A DNA stretch of 25,712 bases, from positions 1 to 25,712 of the forward strand of contig JAILBD010000133.1 of the NCBI GenBank assembly GCA_024681275.1, read 5' to 3'. The translations under genes and the position numbers were made by a program. Source of the DNA: Erysipelotrichaceae bacterium (GTDB lineage Bacteria; Bacillota_I; Bacilli_A; Erysipelotrichales; Erysipelotrichaceae). The notes under the pieces are model-generated. The model was not told where the DNA came from. It saw nothing but the letters and a program-made list of their open reading frames with translations, and ran no database searches. Shown here piece by piece: positions 1-7,511 of the stretch; within the stretch, counting starts at the first letter, position 1; each line of letters opens with the position of its first letter.

Positions 1-142
1 AGCTGATCACGAAATACAGGACCTGGGCCTGCGCGACCTTCCCCTGTCTGATGAAACGGTTGAAATCCAGGCCGTTCATCCCGAATAAGGCCAGAAGGAA
101 ACACAGGAAATAGATCCCCACCCGCAGATAGAACTCAAACAC
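1..142 (-). CDS. DUF1146 (YwzB-like) small membrane protein, partial at window edge
   Basis: This is the first 47 codons of a minus-strand gene that runs off the left edge of the window. The start is GTG, with a strong AGGAGGAAGGAG ribosome site just upstream, and it overlaps the end of nagA by 8 nt. An in-frame TAG lies five codons upstream, so this GTG is the only reasonable start. The visible protein has a hydrophobic segment (about residues 8-22) followed by LDFNRFIRQGK and AQAQVLYFVIS. That matches the shape of the DUF1146/YwzB family: one membrane helix, a short basic stretch, then a second helix. The family is short (about 65-80 residues) and of unknown function; in many Firmicutes it lies near atpC or murA. 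Translational coupling to nagA is seen directly. The family call is from memory of the motif and could be wrong. Confidence 0.68.
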   Translation of the reverse strand, partial: MFEFYLRVGIYFLCFLLALFGMNGLDFNRFIRQGKVAQAQVLYFVIS

Positions 143-1274
143 GCAGACTCCTTCCTCCTATATAGACACCCTTCACGTTCAGATCATCATCCAGGATGGC
201 CAGATCGGCAAACTTGCCCTTCTCCAGCGTACCGAACCTCTTGTCCAGACCGTAGAAACGGAAGGCATTCAGACTTGAATAAAGCAGCAGATCCGTATAT
301 TTGGCACCCAGTTCATAGAGGACCTTCATCTCATCGGGGATGGACACCACGCTTCCGGCAAAGTGTCCGTCATGGGAGATGAACGTCGTCCCCTTCTTGG
401 TGCACTTCTTTGAAATGAACGTGTATTCCCCATCAGGCAGATTCCTGGCGATCGAGGAATCCGTCACCAGCATGATCCGGTCCCGATCGATGTTGTCTAA
501 GACCAGCTTCAGCACATTGCGGTCGATGTGATTGCCATCGGCGATCAGTTCCACCTGCCACCTGTTCATGAAAGCACAGTTGACCAGGGTGATATCCCTG
601 TGATGCAAAGGACGCATCGCATTGAAAAGATGGGTGAAACCATCGACGTTCTCATCCAGATCCGAATAGACGGCTGCGGAATGACCGCACATCACCCTGA
701 CGCCCTTGCCTTTCAGCAGAGCGCCGATCTCTTTGGCGCCTGGAAGTTCATAGGCGATCGTCATCTGCCTGATCCTGTCAGTCCTGGATAGAAAAGCCCT
801 GACCATATCGATATCCGGCTTCAGGAAGCGGTCCGCTTCGCCCATGCCCAGATGTTTCGGATTCAGGAAAGGTCCTTCCAGGTGGACGCCTTCAAAACGG
901 GAAGCCTTCGTCTGACAGCCATCCAGAACGGAAAGCTGTTCCAGGATCTCATCCGGATCCAGGTCATACGACAACGAAGCCAGAAAAGACGTCGTGCCAT
1001 CCTTTCCGAACTCGTAAGCGATCTTCTCCATTTGGGAAAGATCGGCACGGTCAAAGCTCATCCCATCGATGCCGTGGGTATGGGTATCGAAAAAACCCGG
1101 CATGACCAGAGAAGAAGCCAGATCGACCTCTTCACAGTCAGCAGGAAGATTCTTTATCTTATCCGTCTGCGGGAAGACCTCTTTGATCGTCTCGCCTTCC
1201 AGCAGCAGAGCGCCATCCAGAAACTCCCGGTTTCCATCGACGATCAGATGTCCGTGCTTCAGCAGGATGCTCAT
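135..1274 (-). CDS. nagA: N-acetylglucosamine-6-phosphate deacetylase (copy 1)
   Basis: This cytosolic amidohydrolase removes the acetyl group from GlcNAc-6-phosphate, giving glucosamine-6-phosphate and acetate. At 379 residues it has the normal family length. The amidohydrolase landmarks are all present: HTHG (H65, H67), the metal-binding glutamate in HLEGPF (E133), metal-binding histidines H198 (CGHS) and H215 (THLFNAM), a substrate histidine in DGNH (H249) and the catalytic aspartate D272 (VTDSS). The C-terminal beta-sandwich ends with the usual LEKGKFADLAILD motif. The ATG directly abuts the TAG of ppaC, so the two are co-translated. A second, quite divergent NagA lies at 9365-10522. The AGSVVSI segment differs from the more usual LAGSAL at this position, so a related acylated amino sugar is a possible alternative substrate. 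Confidence 0.9.
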   Translation of the reverse strand: MSILLKHGHLIVDGNREFLDGALLLEGETIKEVFPQTDKIKNLPADCEEVDLASSLVMPGFFDTHTHGIDGMSFDRADLSQMEKIAYEFGKDGTTSFLASLSYDLDPDEILEQLSVLDGCQTKASRFEGVHLEGPFLNPKHLGMGEADRFLKPDIDMVRAFLSRTDRIRQMTIAYELPGAKEIGALLKGKGVRVMCGHSAAVYSDLDENVDGFTHLFNAMRPLHHRDITLVNCAFMNRWQVELIADGNHIDRNVLKLVLDNIDRDRIMLVTDSSIARNLPDGEYTFISKKCTKKGTTFISHDGHFAGSVVSIPDEMKVLYELGAKYTDLLLYSSLNAFRFYGLDKRFGTLEKGKFADLAILDDDLNVKGVYIGGRSLRV

Positions 1275-2888
1275 CTATTTTGCCCCGAAAGCGGTGATCA
1301 GAGACGGCAGCAGCTGTTTCTTGCGCGACACCAGACCGTTGACGAAACCGGTCTTGTCGATGTTGAAAGCCCCATCGACGATCCTCCTTCTGGCACCGGC
1401 TGAAAGCACATAGGAACCGGAACCGTTCGGATTCGTCAGCATGATGGCCATCAGATCGTAACCGCCGGTCTTGCAATTGTCTTCCATGTATCTGGCCAGA
1501 TCGACCTTGAGGGCGTCATATTCCTCCTTTGACTTGCAGACAGCCTGCGACAGACCGACCTTGTTGCCATCGATGTTGAACTCCTTGAAATCATTGTAGA
1601 CGATCTCGATGTGACGCTTGTTGAGCAGCGATTCACTGTGATCAATCAGACCTTTGGACAGCTCATCGGCACTGACACCGCAGATCTGTTCAAGCCGCTT
1701 CTTCGTATCGACATCGAGCTTGGTCGTCGTCGGAGACCGGAAATTCATCGTATCGGAAACGATGGCTCCCAGCATGAGACCGGCCAGATCCTTTTCCGGA
1801 ATGATGCCGGCATCGAAGAATTTATTGGCGATGATCGTCGCCGTCGCACCGACTGGCTGGGTCGTGATGTTGATCGGATTATCGGAACGGAAACCGCCGA
1901 ACCGGTGGTGATCCACGATCTCCAGGACGACGCCGTCATCGATATCGTCGACCGTCTGCTTCTTTTCGTTGTGGTCGACCAGGATGAACTGCTTCTTCTG
2001 ATAATTGAAAAGGTGATAACGGGAGATCGCACCCACGACCTTGCCCTCGTTATCCAGGACCGGATAGGATCTGTGACGGGACTTGGCGATCTTCTTGGAA
2101 GCCTCATCGATCGTATCGTTGATATTGAAGTAGTCGATCTTCTCCTTCGGGATCATGATATGCTCGATCGAAGGCGTCTGATAGATCAGACGGGTGATGG
2201 ACAGAGGTGTCAGCTCCGTCGTCACGATGGTCGCCTCCGCATCCCTGGCCATGGACAGGATGTGCTTGGAGATCGGCGAAGAGGTGCACACCACCAGCAT
2301 CGTCGCGCCCAGTTCCAGACAGTACTGCATCTTGTCGTCTTCATTCCTCAGAAGGACGATGCTGTCGTCCTCCACGTTCGACTTCAGGCTCGGGAACATG
2401 TGCATCTTGCCGGAAAGCTTGTGCGTCCCCCTCAGGACCAGCGTCCCATCCAGGATCTTGACGATGTCATCGATCTCGATCGCGGAAATGATGTGTTCCA
2501 GTTCCTCATCCGCTTTCGTCCACATGTAAGTCAGATCATCCAGTGTCACGATGCCCTCGAGGTGCTTGCGCTTGTTGACGACGATGAGACCTCTGTTCTT
2601 GAGCTTCATGACCCTGTCGAGCGCCTCCTTCATCGTGATCTCCTTGTTGACCATCGAAGCCTTATCCATATCGATCTCTCTCAGGATCGCCTTGGCCGTA
2701 TAGACGCGCTTCGGATCCTCGAATCCGAACCTCTCCAGAAGATACTCTGTCTCGGAACTCACCGAACCGATGCGGCCTGCCACCGCATTGACGCCCTGCA
2801 GCTTCTTGAACTGCGCATAGGCGATCGCCGAAACGATCGCATCCGTGTCCGGATTCTTGTGACCTATGACATAGATCGGGTTTTTCAT
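1275..2888 (-). CDS. ppaC: Manganese-dependent inorganic pyrophosphatase with CBS-DRTGG regulatory insert
   Basis: This is a family II pyrophosphatase, which hydrolyses PPi to two phosphates in the cytosol. The DHH domain is split by a regulatory insert. The N-terminus has the GHKNPDTDA motif (H10, D14, D16). The insert holds a CBS domain (about 75-125), a DRTGG domain (about 140-240) and a second CBS domain (about 245-295). Catalysis resumes with VDHNE (D305, H306) and VDHHRFGG (D326-H328), and a DHHA2 domain follows (about 410-535). The length of 537 is right for the CBS-containing class; plain PpaC is about 310. In characterised relatives the CBS pair binds AMP, ADP or ATP, and the DRTGG domain goes with activation by diadenosine polyphosphates, so the same control is expected here. 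The ATG overlaps the yrdC stop (ATGA), with GGAGG seven bases upstream. Confidence 0.95.
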   Translation of the reverse strand: MKNPIYVIGHKNPDTDAIVSAIAYAQFKKLQGVNAVAGRIGSVSSETEYLLERFGFEDPKRVYTAKAILREIDMDKASMVNKEITMKEALDRVMKLKNRGLIVVNKRKHLEGIVTLDDLTYMWTKADEELEHIISAIEIDDIVKILDGTLVLRGTHKLSGKMHMFPSLKSNVEDDSIVLLRNEDDKMQYCLELGATMLVVCTSSPISKHILSMARDAEATIVTTELTPLSITRLIYQTPSIEHIMIPKEKIDYFNINDTIDEASKKIAKSRHRSYPVLDNEGKVVGAISRYHLFNYQKKQFILVDHNEKKQTVDDIDDGVVLEIVDHHRFGGFRSDNPINITTQPVGATATIIANKFFDAGIIPEKDLAGLMLGAIVSDTMNFRSPTTTKLDVDTKKRLEQICGVSADELSKGLIDHSESLLNKRHIEIVYNDFKEFNIDGNKVGLSQAVCKSKEEYDALKVDLARYMEDNCKTGGYDLMAIMLTNPNGSGSYVLSAGARRRIVDGAFNIDKTGFVNGLVSRKKQLLPSLITAFGAK

Positions 2889-3490
2889 TTCAAAGCCTCC
2901 ATTATTTCTCCGATGCTGATGGGGCCTTCCCTCAGCACATTTATCTCATCTGCGCTCAGATCGACGATCGTACTGGCGCTCTCGCCTCTGGCATCCTCGC
3001 AGACGATGCCATCGATCTTTCCATCCATCGCAGACAGCACATCTTCCCATTTCAAAAGCGATCCATCCCCTGATATGTTGGCACTGGTCACCATCAGCGG
3101 CTCGCCCAGCTCTTCGATCAGACCCAGTATGAGATCATCATCAGGCACCCTGATGCCGATCGTCTCCCTGCCCATCGTCACGAAATCAGGAACGCACTCC
3201 CTCTTTCTCATGACCAGGGTCAGAGGACCCGGCACGAAAGCGGAGATGACCTTCTCAGCTTTTTCAGAAACGAAAGCCTCTTTCCTGATCATCTCTAAGG
3301 AATCGCACATCATCGGCAGCGGCTTGTCAAAAGAACGACCCTTGGCCGCATAGACCTTATCCATCGCCTCCTTATCGGCAATGCAAGCCAGTCCAAAGAC
3401 CGTATCCGTAGGAAAAGCCAGCAGGCCTTTCCTTTTCAGAAGATCGATCATCTCATCCTTATCTGATTTACTGAATCTGCGTGTCTTCAC
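2885..3490 (-). CDS. YrdC/Sua5-type threonylcarbamoyl-AMP synthase
   Basis: This enzyme makes L-threonylcarbamoyladenylate from threonine, bicarbonate and ATP, the first step of the t6A modification at position 37 of ANN-decoding tRNAs. The 201-residue protein is a single YrdC domain without the extra C-terminal Sua5 domain. Landmarks are FPTDTVFGL (about 26-34), KGRSFDKPLP (50-59), PGPLTLVM, TIGIRVPDD and TSANISG. The start is GTG. There is no Shine-Dalgarno sequence, and a perfect TATAAT ends seven bases before the GTG, so the message may be leaderless. The alternative downstream ATG at codon 14 would remove conserved N-terminal sequence. It is the first gene of an operon with ppaC, nagA and the DUF1146 gene. 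Confidence 0.9.
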   Translation of the reverse strand: MKTRRFSKSDKDEMIDLLKRKGLLAFPTDTVFGLACIADKEAMDKVYAAKGRSFDKPLPMMCDSLEMIRKEAFVSEKAEKVISAFVPGPLTLVMRKRECVPDFVTMGRETIGIRVPDDDLILGLIEELGEPLMVTSANISGDGSLLKWEDVLSAMDGKIDGIVCEDARGESASTIVDLSADEINVLREGPISIGEIMEALK

Positions 3491-3496
3491 ACTTTC

Positions 3497-3502
3497 ATTA
3501 TA
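3497..3502 (-). promoter_or_regulatory. -10 box of yrdC-ppaC-nagA operon
   Basis: A perfect TATAAT reads on the minus strand and its last base lies seven bases upstream of the yrdC GTG. Transcription would start on the start codon itself. I see no convincing -35 hexamer about 17 bases upstream. The box shares a 57-bp intergenic gap with a divergent TATAAT at 3538-3543. Confidence 0.6.
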
Positions 3503-3537
3503 CTTGACCCGTTAAGAAAAATGCCCTGTTTCTGCAA

Positions 3538-3543
3538 TATAAT
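3538..3543 (+). promoter_or_regulatory. -10 box of UPF0158-GNAT gene
   Basis: A perfect TATAAT on the plus strand would give a transcript starting near 3550. That is after the first in-frame ATG (3548) and about 19 bases before the ATG at 3569, which supports 3569 as the true start. No good -35 hexamer is visible at normal spacing; TTGACC at 3504-3509 is too far away (28 bases). Confidence 0.6.
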
Positions 3544-3568
3544 ATAGATGAAAGAAGGGACACATCAT

Positions 3569-4498
3569 ATGCAGATCAAACTGGAAGAAGTCATCGAAGC
3601 GATCGACAGCACAGATACCGATACCAACTATTTTTACTACATTCCCGAAGAAAGGATCATCGAAGCCGACGACTCCATCAAAGAGAAGTACCTGATCCCT
3701 CTTCCCACCCACAAACAAATCGAGGACTACGGCACGATGAAAGCCTTCATCGAAAGTCTGGATGACTCCGAAGCCAAAGGATGGCTCGAAGAAGCCATCA
3801 AAGGAGCCGGTGCCTTCCGCCGTTTCCGTTCCACCCTGGACAGATTCGCCATGACCGAGCGATGGTACGACTTCCGCGATGAAGTCCACGAGAACATCGC
3901 CATCGACTGGTGCGAATACTACGGCATCGAATATCTGGAAGACAGGCCTTTCGCCAAACCGGTCCCAGAAGCAAGCGCACCTGAAGCGAAGATCCAGAAA
4001 AAACACAATCTGCGCTTCATCACCATCGACAAAGACAACGCCTATTCACTGGCCTACCTCGTCGTCGAATTCCGCAAGAGCCTGCACAGCCTCAGAAACA
4101 GCGACACCGTGATCGACGTCGATGAAGCGGTCCAGGAACTGCAGTACTACCTCAACAGGAAGTATCCGATCTACGCCATCTCCGACAACGGACGCTATAT
4201 CGGCTATTGCGTCTGCCGGATCGAAGACGATGTCGTCTGGCTGGAATCCATCTACGTCAGAAAAGAATACCGCCGCCAGGGCATCGGAAAGATGCTGTTT
4301 GAAAAGGCGGAATCCATTGCCAGAGAACACGGCAACGAGACCCTCTACCAGTACATCCACCCGAACAACGACGCGATGATCCGCTTCTTACAAGCCAACG
4401 GCTACGATGTCCTCAACCTCATCGAAGTCCGCAAAGCCTACCCGGAAGAAGAACTGAAAGATAACTATAGCATTGGCGAACACAGCTACAGATATTAA
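3569..4498 (+). CDS. UPF0158 domain fused to GNAT acetyltransferase
   Basis: A 309-residue two-domain protein. The N-terminal part (about 3-120) resembles UPF0158: an IPLPTHKQIEDYGTMKAFIE-like stretch, then GAGAFRRFRSTLDRF, then WYDFRDEVHENIAIDWCEYYGI, which are hallmarks of that uncharacterised family. A Pro/Ala/Glu linker follows (about 130-143). The C-terminal part (about 149-292) is a GNAT domain with the acetyl-CoA-binding loop RRQGIGKMLF (about 235-244) and a typical ANGY end. The substrate is unknown. I chose ATG 3569 over 3548 because an AGAAGGGA ribosome site precedes it and the predicted transcript starts near 3550; with 3548 the protein would have 316 residues. The Nif3-family gene follows after 16 bases and is probably co-transcribed. 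Confidence 0.8.
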   Translation: MQIKLEEVIEAIDSTDTDTNYFYYIPEERIIEADDSIKEKYLIPLPTHKQIEDYGTMKAFIESLDDSEAKGWLEEAIKGAGAFRRFRSTLDRFAMTERWYDFRDEVHENIAIDWCEYYGIEYLEDRPFAKPVPEASAPEAKIQKKHNLRFITIDKDNAYSLAYLVVEFRKSLHSLRNSDTVIDVDEAVQELQYYLNRKYPIYAISDNGRYIGYCVCRIEDDVVWLESIYVRKEYRRQGIGKMLFEKAESIAREHGNETLYQYIHPNNDAMIRFLQANGYDVLNLIEVRKAYPEEELKDNYSIGEHSYRY

Positions 4499-4514
4499 AA
4501 AGGAGAAAAGAGAC

Positions 4515-5363
4515 ATGCTGATAAGCGAAGTGATACAGAAAGTCAAGAACTACTGCAGAGGCGCATGGAGAGGGATACCCATCGAAGAAGAGACGACCAG
4601 GGACAAGGTCCTCTACGGTGAAACGGACAGGGAATGCACCGGCATCGTCACCACCATCTATGCCTCGGTCGATGTCATCAGAAAAGCCCACGAACTCGGA
4701 GCCAACCTCATCATCGCCCATGAAGCCCTCTTATGGAATCATGGCGATCACAGAGAGTGGCTGGAAGAGTCGCAAAACAAGACCTATCTGGCCAAAAAGA
4801 AACTGATGGACGACTACGGCATCACTGTATGGCGCTGCCACGACTACATCCATTCCGGCATCCCATATAAAGATGGCTACATCGATGGCATCTTCTACGG
4901 CATCGCCAAAGTGACAGGCTGGGACGACGCAGTCATCAATGAAGACATCTCCGGAGCCCTCTATCTGGAATGCGAGCCGACAACGCCTAAGGAAGTCGGA
5001 AAGCTCCTCAAAGAAAAATGGGGCCTGAGCGGCCTCAAATGCATCGGCAACATGGACGCCGAAGTGAGAAAGATCATGATCTGCGGACACGTCATGGAAG
5101 GCGGAAACTCCGACTCCCTGATCAGAAAAGTCGATGCCGAAGACATCAACCTCCTGCTTCCGCTGGAACTCATCGACTTCACGCTCACCGAATACATCAA
5201 AGACTCCGGACAGCTCGGCATGAACAGAGCCATCCTGGCTGCCGGCCACTTCAACCTGGAAGAACCGGGCATGAAATACATGGAAGAATGGATCGATGAA
5301 GCTCTGGGCACCCACATCGACAGCGCCTTCGTACAGGCTGGCGATATGTATTCTTACATGTAG
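4515..5363 (+). CDS. Nif3/DUF34-family dinuclear metal-binding protein
   Basis: A 282-residue member of the Nif3-like (DUF34) family, which forms hexamers with a two-metal site and has no firmly established reaction. The likely metal ligands are H69-E70 (IIAHEALLWNHGD), H109 and H113 (CHDYIHSG) and H245 with E249 (AGHFNLEE). In the classic form the first pair is HH and the second motif is HTNLD. Here they are HE and HDxxH, so this belongs to a variant branch of the family. ATG 4515 is chosen because AGGAG lies ten bases upstream; an in-frame ATG at 4473 would overlap the preceding gene and has no ribosome site. The gene ends at the -35 element of the tRNA-Ala promoter. Confidence 0.82.
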   Translation: MLISEVIQKVKNYCRGAWRGIPIEEETTRDKVLYGETDRECTGIVTTIYASVDVIRKAHELGANLIIAHEALLWNHGDHREWLEESQNKTYLAKKKLMDDYGITVWRCHDYIHSGIPYKDGYIDGIFYGIAKVTGWDDAVINEDISGALYLECEPTTPKEVGKLLKEKWGLSGLKCIGNMDAEVRKIMICGHVMEGGNSDSLIRKVDAEDINLLLPLELIDFTLTEYIKDSGQLGMNRAILAAGHFNLEEPGMKYMEEWIDEALGTHIDSAFVQAGDMYSYM

Positions 5364-5388
5364 ACTTTCTGCTATTTTGGTCTATAAT
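5361..5388 (+). promoter_or_regulatory. Promoter of tRNA-Ala
   Basis: TAGACT at 5361-5366 (four of six bases match TTGACA) is followed after 16 bases by a perfect TATAAT at 5383-5388. This predicts a start near 5395, five bases before the mature tRNA. The -35 element overlaps the TAG stop codon of the upstream Nif3-family gene. Confidence 0.75.
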
Positions 5389-5399
5389 GGATTGTGGAC

Positions 5400-5475
5400 G
5401 GGGTTTTAGCTCAGTTGGTAGAGCGCCTGGTTCGCAATCAGGAGGTCACGGGTTCGAATCCCGTAAGCTCCACCA
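5400..5475 (+). tRNA. tRNA-Ala (anticodon CGC)
   Basis: A complete cloverleaf can be folded by eye: acceptor GGGGTTT with AAGCTCC, D stem GCTC/GAGC, anticodon stem CCTGG/TCAGG with loop TTCGCAA (anticodon CGC, codon GCG), a five-base variable loop, and T stem ACGGG/CCCGT with TTCGAAT. The CCA end is encoded. The third acceptor pair is G3-U70, the main identity element for alanyl-tRNA synthetase, which confirms the amino acid independently of the anticodon. It has its own promoter and terminator. Confidence 0.97.
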
Positions 5476-5487
5476 TTTCGTCCTTTG

Positions 5488-5514
5488 GATCACCTGCTCA
5501 GGTGATCTTTTTTT
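5488..5514 (+). terminator. Rho-independent terminator of tRNA-Ala
   Basis: A perfect 8-bp stem GATCACCT/AGGTGATC with a four-base loop (GCTC) is followed by seven T residues. It begins 12 bases after the tRNA CCA end. Confidence 0.92.
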
Positions 5515-5520
5515 CTGAAC

Positions 5521-5550
5521 AAAAAAGGATGTACTATCTCTGGTACATCC
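5521..5550 (-). terminator. Rho-independent terminator of esterase/ATP-grasp operon
   Basis: On the minus strand a perfect 8-bp stem GGATGTAC/GTACATCC with an eight-base loop is followed by TTTTTT. It starts seven bases after the stop codon of the ATP-grasp gene and sits back to back with the tRNA terminator. Confidence 0.92.
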
Positions 5551-5557
5551 CATCTTC

Positions 5558-6739
5558 TTATCCTAATACGTAAGCCGCGAACTCTCTGGCCTCTTCCTCG
5601 GTATCGAAATTGCCCAGGAACATGTAGTTGGCCATTGCGCCTGAGAGAGCCTCTTCGACACGGGCCTCTTCCTTCAGCTTCTCGCCGTACCTTGCCCTGA
5701 TCTCCTCCGGCGTGTGCGTGAAAGTCAGACCGTCTCTTCTGGAAGCGAAGCAGCAGACACCTTCTCTGCTCTTGCCCCGGTCGGTCTGATCGAACGCGAT
5801 CATATCCGCCCAGATCTCATAGGTATCCGTGGAGCTGGCATAGTTCATCATCGTCGGAGCGACGCCCCCTGGAGGACGCATGTTGACCTCAAGGGCCACG
5901 ATGTCGTTCTTCTTGCCGATGTGCTGATCGCGGTCCAGACGGAAGAATTCCATGTGGACGAATCTGGATCTGACGCCGAAAGCCTTGACAGTCCTTCTTC
6001 CCGCATCCAGCAGATCCTCCGGAAGCCTGCTCCTCTCGAAGAAGCAGGAGTTCTTGTTTTCGGAAACGGCTTCCATCAGGTTGGCGACGGTGACATTGCC
6101 GTTTTCAAAGAGGGCTTCGCCCTTTGAATTGATGATCGCATCGTAAGTCTCGACCTCGCCATAGATGTATTCTTCCATGATGTAGGTGACATCGAACTTC
6201 GTCTCAAAGAAGTGCTTGAGATCCTCTTCGTTCTTGATCTTGTGCGTATCGTTGGCACCGACGCCATTGTCCGGCTTGGCAACGACAGGGAAACCGACTT
6301 CCTTGATGAACTTCAGGCAATTCTCATAGTCATCGACCATGTGATATCTGGCCACCGGAACGCCGGCCTTGATATAGTTCTCCTTCATGCGGGACTTGAA
6401 CTTGACCATGTCCATGTCTTCCGTATGGAAACCGGTCGTGATGTTGAAGTCCGTGCGCAGTCTGGCATCTCTCTCCAGCCAGTACTCATTGTTCGACTCC
6501 AGGAAGTCGATCTTGCCGTACTTGTAGGAGAAGAACGCGACAGCCCTGAAGACCTCATCGTAGCTCTCCAGCGTGGAGACGCGGTAATATTCGTTGAGTG
6601 AATTCTTCAGCTGCCAGGTCAGCTCATCATACGGAGCATCGCCGATACCCAGGATGTTGATGCCATTCTCCTTCAGCTTGTTGCAGAAGTTCCAGTGATT
6701 GGCCGGAAAGTTCGGTGAAATGTAGATAAAGTTACTCAT
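5558..6739 (-). CDS. ATP-grasp carboxylate-amine ligase-like protein
   Basis: A 393-residue soluble protein with an ATP-grasp fold. These enzymes use ATP to activate a carboxylate as acyl phosphate and join it to an amine or thiol; the substrates here are unknown. Visible landmarks are the ATP-contacting lysine in PVVAKPDNGVGA (K155), the EEY hinge (189-191), and the metal-binding glutamates and asparagine in VHMEFF (E264) and LEVNMRPPGG (E284, N286). The N-terminal region (1-100) looks like the usual alpha/beta pre-grasp domain. ATG 6739 is chosen because it follows the upstream stop by two bases with GGGAG ahead; a longer frame from 6886 would add 49 residues of out-of-frame esterase sequence. 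It is the last gene of a three-gene operon with two esterases. Confidence 0.85.
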   Translation of the reverse strand: MSNFIYISPNFPANHWNFCNKLKENGINILGIGDAPYDELTWQLKNSLNEYYRVSTLESYDEVFRAVAFFSYKYGKIDFLESNNEYWLERDARLRTDFNITTGFHTEDMDMVKFKSRMKENYIKAGVPVARYHMVDDYENCLKFIKEVGFPVVAKPDNGVGANDTHKIKNEEDLKHFFETKFDVTYIMEEYIYGEVETYDAIINSKGEALFENGNVTVANLMEAVSENKNSCFFERSRLPEDLLDAGRRTVKAFGVRSRFVHMEFFRLDRDQHIGKKNDIVALEVNMRPPGGVAPTMMNYASSTDTYEIWADMIAFDQTDRGKSREGVCCFASRRDGLTFTHTPEEIRARYGEKLKEEARVEEALSGAMANYMFLGNFDTEEEAREFAAYVLG

Positions 6740-6741
6740 AG

Positions 6742-7497
6742 CTATTCTCCCAAAAGATATGGCAGGAAGTAAGGTACCTGCTTGTACCACCAAGGCCAGT
6801 CGTGATTGACATCCGTGCCCCAGTAATCCACCCAGATGTTGATGCCCAGCTCGTGGAAACGCTGATCCAGATACTGTGTGCTCCAAGGTTCTTCCCAGGC
6901 ACCCATGCCTACACAGACGACAGCCTTGTTGTTGTTGTAACGCTCGATGAACGGATGATCCGATGGCATATTGCGCATGTAATCGGTGATCGAATTCTTG
7001 TATGCGACCTCATCCATGTAATCACCGAGGAAATAAGAGGCATGATAGATGCCGCTCAAAGCCATGCAGCGATCGAAGAGATCGGGGAATCGCAGATAGA
7101 GATTCAAAGCGTGTGTCGCCCCCATCGAACAGCCGAAGGTCATGATACCCGGATAGCCATCCCAGCCATTGCGGTCATTGACGAAACCTCTGATGAACGG
7201 AACGACCTCTCTGGTGATGTAATCGATCCACTGTTCATGGCGTCTCACACGCCAATAAGGATCACCGTTCTTATCGCTCCAGGTCTCGATATCGATCGTA
7301 TCGATCGCAAAGACGATGCACTGACCGTCTTCGATCCAGGGTGCGAAGGTATCCGTCAGATGGAAGTTCTCAAAATCGAAGAACCTCCCGTCCTGGCAAG
7401 GTATGAACAGGATCGGCTTTCCATAGGAACCGTAGACCTTCAAAGGCATCGTGCGGTCCAGATTGCTGCTGTAAAATTCAAAATAATTGGTTTCCAT
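6742..7497 (-). CDS. Alpha/beta-hydrolase esterase (COG4947-like)
   Basis: A 251-residue predicted serine esterase without signal peptide or membrane segment. The nucleophile elbow is FGCSMGA (S124), and a C-terminal DVNHDWPWW supplies the likely catalytic histidine (H232). The very aromatic C-terminus and the SSNLDRTMPLKVYG opening resemble the COG4947 group of uncharacterised esterases. ATG 7497 is chosen because GAGGA lies eight bases upstream. A GTG at 7512 overlapping the previous stop (TAGTG) would add five residues and cannot be ruled out. It sits between a second esterase and an ATP-grasp ligase, so it may process an ester or activated acyl compound in the same pathway; that role is inference. 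Confidence 0.8.
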   Translation of the reverse strand: METNYFEFYSSNLDRTMPLKVYGSYGKPILFIPCQDGRFFDFENFHLTDTFAPWIEDGQCIVFAIDTIDIETWSDKNGDPYWRVRRHEQWIDYITREVVPFIRGFVNDRNGWDGYPGIMTFGCSMGATHALNLYLRFPDLFDRCMALSGIYHASYFLGDYMDEVAYKNSITDYMRNMPSDHPFIERYNNNKAVVCVGMGAWEEPWSTQYLDQRFHELGINIWVDYWGTDVNHDWPWWYKQVPYFLPYLLGE

Positions 7498-7511
7498 ATC
7501 TATCTTCCTCA

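Noticed and set aside
1611..3353. A 580-codon open frame on the plus strand
   Set aside because: It lies antisense to ppaC and yrdC, whose products show complete family motifs. Its own translation is rich in Arg, Asp and Ile repeats typical of a reverse-frame shadow and shows no domain.
3504..3543. TTGACC as -35 partner of the TATAAT at 3538
   Set aside because: The spacer would be 28 bases, far outside the functional range.
6740..6886. N-terminal extension of the ATP-grasp protein
   Set aside because: These 49 codons overlap the upstream esterase in another frame, have no ribosome site and are unlike the family N-terminus; ATG 6739 with GGGAG is better.
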